Of a stretch of DNA of 53,937 bases, positions 35,328-42,017 are shown in pieces. The translations under genes and the position numbers were made by a program. The stretch is from Pirellulales bacterium (GTDB lineage Bacteria > Planctomycetota > Planctomycetia > Pirellulales > JACPPG01), in contig DASYDW010000107.1 in NCBI GenBank assembly GCA_036499395.1, positions 1 through 53,937 of the forward strand. The letters are read 5' to 3'. The notes under the pieces are model-generated. The model was given only the letters and a program-made list of their open reading frames with translations, was not told where the DNA came from and did not search any database. The stretch's first letter is position 1, and every line of letters starts with the position of its first letter.

Positions 35328-36068
35328 ATGCCCCTTGAAGTCGACATTGATGAAATCGTTCGCCAGGTGATGGCCGAGCTGCGCAAAAGCAGCACAGTCT
35401 CGCCCGCTGTGAACGGCGACACGAACAAACCGTCGACGCCGACTCCTGCCAACACCAAACCACAAGTTAGCCAACTCGAAATCTCGGAACGTGTCGTGAC
35501 CCTCGCCACCTTGGAACATCGCTTGACCGATATCCGCCACGTCGTGCTGCGGCGCGGCGCGGTGGTGACGCCATCGGTCCGCGATGTGCTGCGCGAACGC
35601 GGCATTAACGTTTCTTACAGCAGCGAGAAGAACGCGACGGCTGCCGCTGTCACAATCGTGCTGGGCGTGGCCGAACTGGCCGAAGCCGGGAGTAAATCTG
35701 TTGCAACCACCTTCGTCGAGGCGCTGTCGCGCGAAGGGGCGAGCATCGAACGCGTGGCGGCGACGGGCCTGGCCAGTGTGACGAGCGAACTGGCGGATCA
35801 TGCGGCGCGCGGTGGTCGTGCCACGGTATTGGTCACCAGCCATTCCGAGGCGGCCGTTTGCCTGGCCAATCGCGTGCCGGGGGTGCGGGCGGTCGGTGGG
35901 CGGGATGTTGATGCCGTGCGGCGCGGCATGAACGAGGTGGCGGCGAACCTGCTGGCCTTCGATCCGGCCGCGGCCCCGACCGCTTTTCGCCGCCTGATTC
36001 ACGAATTTCGGACCGGCTGGCCCCGCCGCGTCCCCGCCGTGCTTGACCTACATTTTCCCAGGGTTTGA
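35328..36068 (+). CDS. RpiB-like BMC-associated protein with N-terminal helix
   Basis: 246 residues. The N terminus (MPLEVDIDEIVRQVMAELRK) is an amphipathic helix like the encapsulation peptides of this operon, followed by a T/P/N-rich linker of about 40 residues and a helical segment with RRGAVVTPSVRDVLRERGI. The C-terminal 130 residues follow the RpiB/LacAB sugar-isomerase pattern: ATVLVTSHSEAAVCLANRVPGVRAV corresponds to [24 protein letters not shown], and NEVAANLLAFDP to NDANVLALG. The catalytic CGTG motif is not conserved, so isomerase activity is doubtful. ATG at 35328 is preferred to an in-frame GTG at 35256 because homology to an encapsulation-helix start begins there. It lies 12 bases before the third BMC-P. 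Confidence 0.65.
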   Translation: MPLEVDIDEIVRQVMAELRKSSTVSPAVNGDTNKPSTPTPANTKPQVSQLEISERVVTLATLEHRLTDIRHVVLRRGAVVTPSVRDVLRERGINVSYSSEKNATAAAVTIVLGVAELAEAGSKSVATTFVEALSREGASIERVAATGLASVTSELADHAARGGRATVLVTSHSEAAVCLANRVPGVRAVGGRDVDAVRRGMNEVAANLLAFDPAAAPTAFRRLIHEFRTGWPRRVPAVLDLHFPRV

Positions 36069-36080
36069 CGAGACAAAGCG

Positions 36081-36386
36081 ATGCGCATTGGCGAAGTCAT
36101 CGGCACCGTGACATTGAGCCGCAGCCACCCGAGCCTGTCGGGCGCTTCGTTCCGGCTGGCGATTCCGCTGACGCTGGCCGAACTTACCCGCGGCGAGCGC
36201 GGTGCAGGCGAACCGATTGTCGTTTACGACGACCTTGGCGCCGGCGACGGTTGCCACATCGCAATCAGTGAAGGAGGCGAAGCGGCCCAACCGTTCCGCC
36301 CTAAAGACAAACCGATCGACGCCTACAACGCCGCGATCCTCGACACGGTCGATATTGCGGCCAACAGAAAGAACAAACGAAGGTAG
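36081..36386 (+). CDS. BMC-P (EutN/CcmL) vertex protein 3
   Basis: 101 residues of the EutN/CcmL family: MRIGEVIGTVTLSRSHPSLSGASFRLA, VVYDDLGAGDGCHIAISEG and AAILDTVDIA. It carries a longer central loop than the second BMC-P and a basic C terminus (RKNKRR). It is 12 bases downstream of the RpiB-like gene, so it is likely co-translated. Three BMC-P paralogues match described PVM microcompartments. Confidence 0.9.
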   Translation: MRIGEVIGTVTLSRSHPSLSGASFRLAIPLTLAELTRGERGAGEPIVVYDDLGAGDGCHIAISEGGEAAQPFRPKDKPIDAYNAAILDTVDIAANRKNKRR

Positions 36387-36452
36387 GGTGCCCTGTGGGC
36401 ACCATGATCCTGTAACGAATACAGAACGAAGACGGTGCTCACAGAGCACCCT
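36385..36452. repeat. 19-base inverted repeat between BMC-P 3 and aldolase
   Basis: AGGGTGCCCTGTGGGCACC (36385-36403) and GGTGCTCACAGAGCACCCT (36434-36452) pair at 17 of 19 positions around a 30-base loop. Each arm is also nearly self-complementary. No T-run follows, so it is more likely a mobile palindrome or RNA processing/stability element than a terminator. Confidence 0.6.
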
Positions 36453-36496
36453 GCGAAACAACGCAACGCACTCACGGAGAACCGACGGACAAAGCC

Positions 36497-37384
36497 ATGA
36501 ATATTCATCAACTGAAAAAAGACATCTGCGAAATTGGCCAGCGTCTCTACAACAAGGGATTCGCCGCGGCCAACGATGGCAATATCTCGATCCGCATCAG
36601 CGACAACGAAGTGCTCTGCACTCCCACGATGATCTGCAAGGGCTTCATGAAGCCCGACGATATTTGCAGCGTCGACATGGAAGGAAATCAGCTCTCGGGC
36701 CGGCGCAAGCGCACGAGCGAAGTGCTGTTGCACCTGGCGATCATGAAGGAGCGGTCGGACGTGAAAAGCTGCGTCCACTGCCATCCGCCTCACGCCACGG
36801 CCTTTGCCGTCGCGCGCGAGCCGATTCCGCAATGCGTCCTGCCCGAGGTCGAAGTGTTCCTGGGCGACGTGCCGATCACGAAGTACGAGACGCCGGGCGG
36901 ACAGAAGTTCGCCGACACGGTGCTGCCGTTCGTGAAGAAGTCGAACGTCATCATCCTGGCCAATCACGGCACGGTCAGCTTTGGTGAATCGCTCGAGCGG
37001 GCCTACTGGTGGACCGAGATTCTCGACGCTTACTGCCGCATCCTGATGCTGTCGAAGCAGCTCGGCCGCGTCACCTTCTTCTCGCCCGAGCAGACGCGCG
37101 AGTTGTTGGACCTGAAGCAGAAGTGGGGCTTCAGCGACGCACGCCTCGAGCCGGGCATGGAAAACTGCGACATCTGCGCCAACGACGTCTTCCGCGACAG
37201 TTGGAAGGACGGCGGCATCGAGCGGCGTGCCTTCGACGCTCCGCCCGTCGCGCCGCGCTTTGCCGCAGCAGCCAAGCCATCGGCCAACGGTGCGCCGACG
37301 ACCAACAGTGCCCCGCCAGCGAACGATCAGGACGCGCTGATCCAGGCTATTACGGACCGCGTCCTGGCCGCGCTTTCGAAGTAA
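36497..37384 (+). CDS. class II aldolase (fuculose/rhamnulose-1-P type) with C-terminal encapsulation peptide
   Basis: 295 residues. Class II aldolase/FucA family: cleaves a deoxyketose 1-phosphate to dihydroxyacetone phosphate and lactaldehyde. The zinc ligands H94 and H96 (HCHPPHA) and H157 (ANHGTVS) and the catalytic Glu75 (KRTSEVLLHL) are visible. After the domain comes CDIC (224-227), then an Ala/Pro/Asn linker and a terminal amphipathic helix (DALIQAITDRVLAALSK), which fits a C-terminal encapsulation peptide as shown for the PVM aldolase. It directs the enzyme into the shell and identifies deoxysugar phosphate as the likely input. Sugar isomerase and kinase genes are absent from the window. 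Confidence 0.9.
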   Translation: MNIHQLKKDICEIGQRLYNKGFAAANDGNISIRISDNEVLCTPTMICKGFMKPDDICSVDMEGNQLSGRRKRTSEVLLHLAIMKERSDVKSCVHCHPPHATAFAVAREPIPQCVLPEVEVFLGDVPITKYETPGGQKFADTVLPFVKKSNVIILANHGTVSFGESLERAYWWTEILDAYCRILMLSKQLGRVTFFSPEQTRELLDLKQKWGFSDARLEPGMENCDICANDVFRDSWKDGGIERRAFDAPPVAPRFAAAAKPSANGAPTTNSAPPANDQDALIQAITDRVLAALSK

Positions 37385-37418
37385 TCATCGAGTCACTTTT
37401 GCTACTAGAGACGCATAC

Positions 37419-38363
37419 ATGAAAGTCAGCATTATCGGCGCGGCGGGGCTCGTTGGGTCCTGCACCGCCTTCGCTTTGCAGACCGGCCGCATTGTGCGCG
37501 ATATCGCGCTGCTCGATGCCAATGCCGAGGGAGCAGCCGGCCAGGCGCTGGACCTCGTTCATGGCAGTCCGCTGATCGCGGACCAGGTAATTCACGCCGG
37601 CGGTTACGAAAACATTCCCGACAGCGATCTGATCTGCATCACGGCCGGATTGCGACGCAAGCCGGACGAAAGCCGGTTGGATTTGATCAATCGCAACACG
37701 GATTTGTTCTTGAGCATCCTCGACGAGGTGCGCCGCGTCGGCTATCGAAAAGACGCGATCGTCCTGGTCGTGTCGAACCCGGTGGACGTGTTGACCTACC
37801 TGGCAGCGGATCGACTCAGTCTGCCACGGGCGCAAGTTATCGGTCTGGGAACGCAGCTCGACACGATCCGCTTCCGCAGCCTGATCGCCGCGGCTATGCA
37901 CGCCGCGCCGACGCAGGTTTCGGCCGTGATCCTGGGTGAGCATGGCGACAGTATGGTCCCGATATGGTCGAGCGCCACGGCGGCCGGCTTGCCGCTGGAC
38001 AAGTACCCCGGCTGGACGCCGCACCTGGCTAACGAGCTGTTCACCCGCACCCGTGGCTCGGGCGCCGAAGTGATCAAGAAGAAGGGGGGCGCTGGTTTCG
38101 CCGTCGGCATCGCAATTCAAGAAGTGATCGAATCGATCGCCCTAGACCGTCGTCGCGTGTTGCCGATCTCGAGCGTGCAAGAGGGGTGTTACGGCATCCG
38201 CGATGTCGCGCTGTCCGTGCCGACAGTTGTTGGGCGTGCGGGGGTCGTCGATCTCCTCGAGATCGAGCTGTGGCCTAAAGAACTGCAAGCTCTTCGTAAA
38301 AGCGGACAGGTCCTGCGTGAAACCGTCGACACCGTTTTGTCACGCGTAGGAGCCACCCGTTAA
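37419..38363 (+). CDS. L-lactate/malate dehydrogenase-family oxidoreductase
   Basis: 314 residues, Rossmann NAD site near residues 7-13 (GAAGLVG). Catalytic residues D148 and R151 (QLDTIRFRS) and H175 (GEHGDSMVP) are present. Substrate loop: ITAGLRRKPDESRLDLI puts Arg80 where lactate dehydrogenases have Gln and malate dehydrogenases have Arg; yet GEHGDS is the lactate dehydrogenase version of the catalytic loop. Specificity is therefore uncertain. In PVM operons this enzyme is thought to recycle NAD for the aldehyde dehydrogenase. No encapsulation peptide is evident at either end. It follows the aldolase by 34 bases. Confidence 0.87.
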   Translation: MKVSIIGAAGLVGSCTAFALQTGRIVRDIALLDANAEGAAGQALDLVHGSPLIADQVIHAGGYENIPDSDLICITAGLRRKPDESRLDLINRNTDLFLSILDEVRRVGYRKDAIVLVVSNPVDVLTYLAADRLSLPRAQVIGLGTQLDTIRFRSLIAAAMHAAPTQVSAVILGEHGDSMVPIWSSATAAGLPLDKYPGWTPHLANELFTRTRGSGAEVIKKKGGAGFAVGIAIQEVIESIALDRRRVLPISSVQEGCYGIRDVALSVPTVVGRAGVVDLLEIELWPKELQALRKSGQVLRETVDTVLSRVGATR

Positions 38364-38373
38364 GTAGAAGAAT

Positions 38374-38435
38374 CCCTCCCTTTGGGAAGGGAAAAAACGA
38401 ATCCCTCTCGCGCCGGGAGAAGGCAGGGTGAGGGG
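38374..38435. repeat. GGGAGAGGG/GGGTGAGGG palindromic repeat, copy 5 (double)
   Basis: A short hairpin CCCTCCC-TTT-GGGAAGGG (38374-38391) is followed after an A-run by CCCTCTCGCGCCGGGAGA with the tail CAGGGTGAGGGG (38403-38435). It lies between the dehydrogenase and the TIM-barrel gene. Confidence 0.65.
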
Positions 38436-38479
38436 ACGCAAACCACTCGCCCGGCACAAGACAAGTAAGCCAACTCGCC

Positions 38480-39772
38480 ATGCAAAAATCGCTCGATCGC
38501 AAGCTCGCCGCCATCCATGCCGATCCATCCGGCTCGCGCGAGTTCATTATCGCCGACGCCAAGGATGCGGATATGGCTTTCGGCATCGGCGCTCCCGGGC
38601 AGTCTCCCGAGATGCACGCCGGTGAGGTTCGCCTGCGCACGCTGGCTGAGTATCGCGAACAGATGCGGCAAATCGTCCGGCAAGGGCATGTCGATATCAT
38701 GCTCATGTCCGCCAGTAGCAACGACCAGTTGACGATTCAAGAGGGGCTGTTCGAGAACAGCCACGTGACGCCCGCCGCCCGGGCCAACGACACGACCGAC
38801 ATCTTCGTGCTGCGTGGCAACAAATACATTGAGGAGCCGTCGCGTCCGTTCCGCACGGCCGCGATCGATCACATCCAGTGCGGCCACGTCGATTGCGCGC
38901 CCAACGAGCGCGGCCGGGGCGCGGACCTGGGCCTGTACAGCATCACGTTCAACAACCGCTTGGACGAAGACCTGCGGGCGGTCGACGAATATCGCCGCTT
39001 TCGGCTCGAGGCCGAGGCGAAGGGCTTTCGCCATTTCCTCGAAGTCTTCGATCCCAACGCACCCGTTGGGCTCGATCCGGCGAACCTGCCGCAGTTCATC
39101 AACGACGCGATTGCGCGCACGCTGGCTGGCGTGGCCCAGGCCGGACGGCCCGTGTTCCTGAAGGTCGTTTACCACGGCCCCAAGGCGATGGAAGAGCTGG
39201 TTGCTTACGACCCGCATTTAGTCGTGGGCATTCTCGGTGGCGGGGCAGGCACGACGTACGACGCCTTTAAGTTGATCGCCGAAGCACAGAAATATGGCGC
39301 TCGCGTGGCGCTGTTCGGCCGCAAGATCAACCAGGCCGAGAACCAGTTGGCGTTCGTCGAGTTCTTGCGGCTGATCACCGATCGTGTCATCAGTCCCGAG
39401 GACGCGGTTCATGCTTACCACAGCGTGCTCGAAAAGCTGAAGATCAAGCCTCACCGCTCGTTGGCCGAAGACCTCGAACTGCGCACCGCGGTAATGAGCT
39501 ACGGCGGTGGCAGCACCGTCACCGTGCCGGCCGGTGTACCAGCGGCGCAGGGTGAAAAGAAAAAAGATTGCGGCTGCGGATGCGGCGGCAAGAAGAAAGC
39601 CGAGACGGCGGCGGGCAATTGCGGTTGCGACGGCAAACCCGGCGCAGCAACAAAGGATAAGTCCACATCATCGGCCGATGGTAAGCCGAACTTTGCCCAC
39701 ATGAGCCCGGCCGAGAAGCTGGCCTACAACCAGCGCGAACGCGACCGTATCTTCGGTGCGTCAAATCGCTGA
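38480..39772 (+). CDS. TIM-barrel (aldolase-like) protein with Cys-rich C-terminal tail
   Basis: 430 residues. Residues 20-330 alternate beta strands and helices as in class I aldolase barrels: IDHIQCGHVDCAPNERG, FLEVFDPNAP, VFLKVVYHGPKAMEEL with a Lys in a plausible Schiff-base strand, and VVGILGGGAGTTYDAF as a phosphate-type loop. It is not a canonical DeoC or LacD and no specific function can be named. Unusually, the tail has DCGCGCGGKKK (Cys364, 366, 368) and NCGCDG (Cys381, 383), a possible metal or redox site, then NFAHMSPAEKLAYNQRERDR. It is the last gene of the BMC operon, 116 bases after the dehydrogenase, so a role in the same pathway is likely. Confidence 0.7.
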   Translation: MQKSLDRKLAAIHADPSGSREFIIADAKDADMAFGIGAPGQSPEMHAGEVRLRTLAEYREQMRQIVRQGHVDIMLMSASSNDQLTIQEGLFENSHVTPAARANDTTDIFVLRGNKYIEEPSRPFRTAAIDHIQCGHVDCAPNERGRGADLGLYSITFNNRLDEDLRAVDEYRRFRLEAEAKGFRHFLEVFDPNAPVGLDPANLPQFINDAIARTLAGVAQAGRPVFLKVVYHGPKAMEELVAYDPHLVVGILGGGAGTTYDAFKLIAEAQKYGARVALFGRKINQAENQLAFVEFLRLITDRVISPEDAVHAYHSVLEKLKIKPHRSLAEDLELRTAVMSYGGGSTVTVPAGVPAAQGEKKKDCGCGCGGKKKAETAAGNCGCDGKPGAATKDKSTSSADGKPNFAHMSPAEKLAYNQRERDRIFGASNR

Positions 39773-39818
39773 GCGCAAGAGCTTCTCACTCCACAACTCA
39801 TCACTTCGCGCTCAGCAC

Positions 39819-41768
39819 TTATTTCAAATTTTCGCCCAAGAACAGCGCCTCGACCGCGGTCAGGTAATCGCGGTTGTCTTTCTTGGCGAAGCCGTGCCCT
39901 TCGTTGTCGGCGTACACCGTCCACACGGCGCGGCCGGCGGCGCGGACACGATCGGCGATTTGCTGCGCTTCGGAGAATGGTACCCGCGGATCGTTGACGC
40001 CGTGGACGACCAAGAGCGCGGATTGGACCTTGTCCACGCGCCCGGCCGGATTGATCTGCTCGAACACAGCCCGCATCTCGGGCTTACGCTCGTCGCCGTA
40101 TTCGGCACGGCGCAGATCTTGCCGGTAAGGGCTGGTGTTTTGCAAGAACGTGATAAAGTTTGCGATGCCTACGATGTCGATGCCGGCCTTGATCCTGTCG
40201 GGAAAGTTCACGAGCGACGCCAGCACCATATAGCCGCCGTACGAGCCACCGGTGACTGCCACGCGGGACGCGTCGAACTCGGGGCGCGTCTTGACCCAAT
40301 CTAAAAGTGCGCCGATATCACGCACGCTATCTTCGCGTCGCTCGGCGTTGTCCAGTTGCAGGTAGGTTTTGCCGTAGCCGGCCGATCCGCGCACATTGGG
40401 GTAGATAACGGCCAGCCCCATCTCGTTCACCTGGTACTGCGTGACGCCCGAGAAGAGGGGCCGGTACTGCCCCTCGGGTCCGCCGTGGATATTGATGAGC
40501 ACGGCGGTCTTATGCTCGGGCGAGGCGGTGCGCGGCTTGAAGACATAGGCCGGAATCTGCCGTCCGTCGAACGTGGGAAATTGAATCCGCTCGGGCACGA
40601 CGAATGATGCCGGATCTAGCCCACCCACTTCGCTGAACGTCCATCGCGTGAGCGCACCGTCGGCCAGTTTACAGGTATAGGCGTCGGCCGGTGCGTCAGG
40701 CCGCGCGATCGAAAATCCCAGGGTCGCGCCGTCGGGCGAAAACTCGAGCCCCGTCACGATCCCCAGCGGCAGCTTCAGCTCGCGCTTGTTTTTCCCCTCG
40801 AGAACGAACAGCCGGCTCGCCCCATCTTCGTTGATGGTGAAGACGACCGCGCCCGTCGTGGGATCGACGACGACATCCGCCACGTCCCAGGAGATGTCCT
40901 CGGTCAGCCATTCGTAGCTCAGCGTCGTCAGGTCGAGCCGGGCTAGTTGCAGAAACTCTCCCTTCGCATCGCACGTGACAAACGCCGAGGCACCATCCTT
41001 GGCAAAGACCAGTGTTCCGAACGAGACTTTCCCCTCGGCCGGAATCGGCAGTGGCTTCATCTCTTTCTTGGCGATGTCGAAGATCGCTGGGTACGACTCG
41101 TTGGCCGACACGTAACGGTTCATCAGTAAACGCGTGCCATCCAGCGACCAATCCGTGGCCAGCCAATACTCGCCCGACGTCTCGTACAGTATCTGCATGC
41201 TGTCCGGTTTGCGGGTGTCGGCGATGTAGACGTCGGTATCACGATTGTTGCGACGATTACTGTTAACGATCATTCGTGCGCCGGAGTGCTCGACCGGCCC
41301 GAGCAGGTTGCGAGTCTTGCCGTCGGTCAAGAGCGTGGTCTTGAACGCCGCGCGGTCGAGCAGGTAGACCTGCTCGTTCTCGTTACCACCCTTGCTCATC
41401 GAGATCAGGATTGCACCATCCTTGGCCTGCGGGATGAAATTTCCCGTGCAAGGCTCGTCGAAAAACGTGATCTGTTCACGGCGCCCGCCGGGCGTATAGA
41501 CGCGATGCAGTTGCACCGAGTTGCCGAAGCGCGTGCGAATCAAGATGCCGGCGTTATCTCCTGGCTGATCTGACCAGCCGAGAAACTCGGCACTGCGCAT
41601 GTTCTGGTATTGCGTCAAACGATCGACGAGCGCCTGCGGCACCGTCGGCACGCCGGTCGTGGCGATCGCCGCTGGACGATTAGGATCGGCCGGCTCTTCG
41701 GCGTTTGCCGCAGCGATCGCGGTTGCGAGCAAGAGCGCGAGAGCAGTAAACGCCGGCATCACACTCAT
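39819..41768 (-). CDS. S9-family prolyl oligopeptidase-type peptidase, secreted
   Basis: 649 residues. An N-terminal signal peptide (MSVMPAFTALALLLATAIAAANA) targets export. Residues 60-370 form a WD/TolB-like beta propeller; the C-terminal 260 residues are the alpha/beta-hydrolase catalytic domain with S509 in TGGSYGGYM, D593 in HGVNDPRVP and H625 in NEGHGF. The family cleaves peptides at or near the N terminus (dipeptidyl or acylaminoacyl peptidases). The open frame extends 63 codons upstream, but that part is translated repeat sequence; ATG at 41768 begins the signal peptide. Convergent with the BMC operon, 46 bases away. Confidence 0.88.
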   Translation of the reverse strand: MSVMPAFTALALLLATAIAAANAEEPADPNRPAAIATTGVPTVPQALVDRLTQYQNMRSAEFLGWSDQPGDNAGILIRTRFGNSVQLHRVYTPGGRREQITFFDEPCTGNFIPQAKDGAILISMSKGGNENEQVYLLDRAAFKTTLLTDGKTRNLLGPVEHSGARMIVNSNRRNNRDTDVYIADTRKPDSMQILYETSGEYWLATDWSLDGTRLLMNRYVSANESYPAIFDIAKKEMKPLPIPAEGKVSFGTLVFAKDGASAFVTCDAKGEFLQLARLDLTTLSYEWLTEDISWDVADVVVDPTTGAVVFTINEDGASRLFVLEGKNKRELKLPLGIVTGLEFSPDGATLGFSIARPDAPADAYTCKLADGALTRWTFSEVGGLDPASFVVPERIQFPTFDGRQIPAYVFKPRTASPEHKTAVLINIHGGPEGQYRPLFSGVTQYQVNEMGLAVIYPNVRGSAGYGKTYLQLDNAERREDSVRDIGALLDWVKTRPEFDASRVAVTGGSYGGYMVLASLVNFPDRIKAGIDIVGIANFITFLQNTSPYRQDLRRAEYGDERKPEMRAVFEQINPAGRVDKVQSALLVVHGVNDPRVPFSEAQQIADRVRAAGRAVWTVYADNEGHGFAKKDNRDYLTAVEALFLGENLK

Positions 41769-41787
41769 GCGGCAACGGCTAACAAAT

Positions 41788-41825
41788 CCCTCTCCCTCGC
41801 TTCGCGCTCGCCAGGGTAGGGTGAG
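41788..41825. repeat. GGGAGAGGG/GGGTGAGGG palindromic repeat, copy 6
   Basis: CCCTCTCCCTCGC, then CCAGGGTAGGGTGAG. It lies just upstream of the S9 peptidase start. Confidence 0.55.
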
Positions 41826-41850
41826 TGGGTCGGCACTGTAATTTGGTTTG

Positions 41851-41885
41851 CCCTCACCCCTGCCCTCTCCCAGAGGGAGATGGGG
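41851..41885. repeat. GGGAGAGGG/GGGTGAGGG palindromic repeat, copy 7
   Basis: CCCTCACCCCTGCCCTCTCCC, then AGAGGGAGATGGGG. Opposite orientation to copy 6, 25 bases away. Confidence 0.6.
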
Positions 41886-41978
41886 AAATTTTGCTCTGCT
41901 GTTTGATTTCCAATAGCCAACGCAAGCCGCACTCATTGCCTCTTGCCTGCCGTGCATGCCGAACTCCTTTTTGCTGCT

Positions 41979-42010
41979 CCCTCACCCGGCCTCTCCCAAT
42001 GAGAGAAGGG
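41979..42010. repeat. GGGAGAGGG/GGGTGAGGG palindromic repeat, copy 8
   Basis: CCCTCACCCGGCCTCTCCC, then ATGAGAGAAGGG. It sits immediately after the stop of the ceramidase-like gene (minus strand). Confidence 0.55.
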
Positions 42011-42017
42011 TAATTAA

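Noticed and set aside
33414..36002. Minus-strand open frames of 369 and 345 codons in the BMC operon
   Set aside because: They are antisense to the aldehyde dehydrogenase, BMC-P and RpiB-like genes, which have clear family motifs; the antisense products have none.
41769..41957. 63-residue N-terminal extension of the S9 peptidase
   Set aside because: It would translate the palindromic repeats; the signal peptide begins at the internal ATG at 41768.
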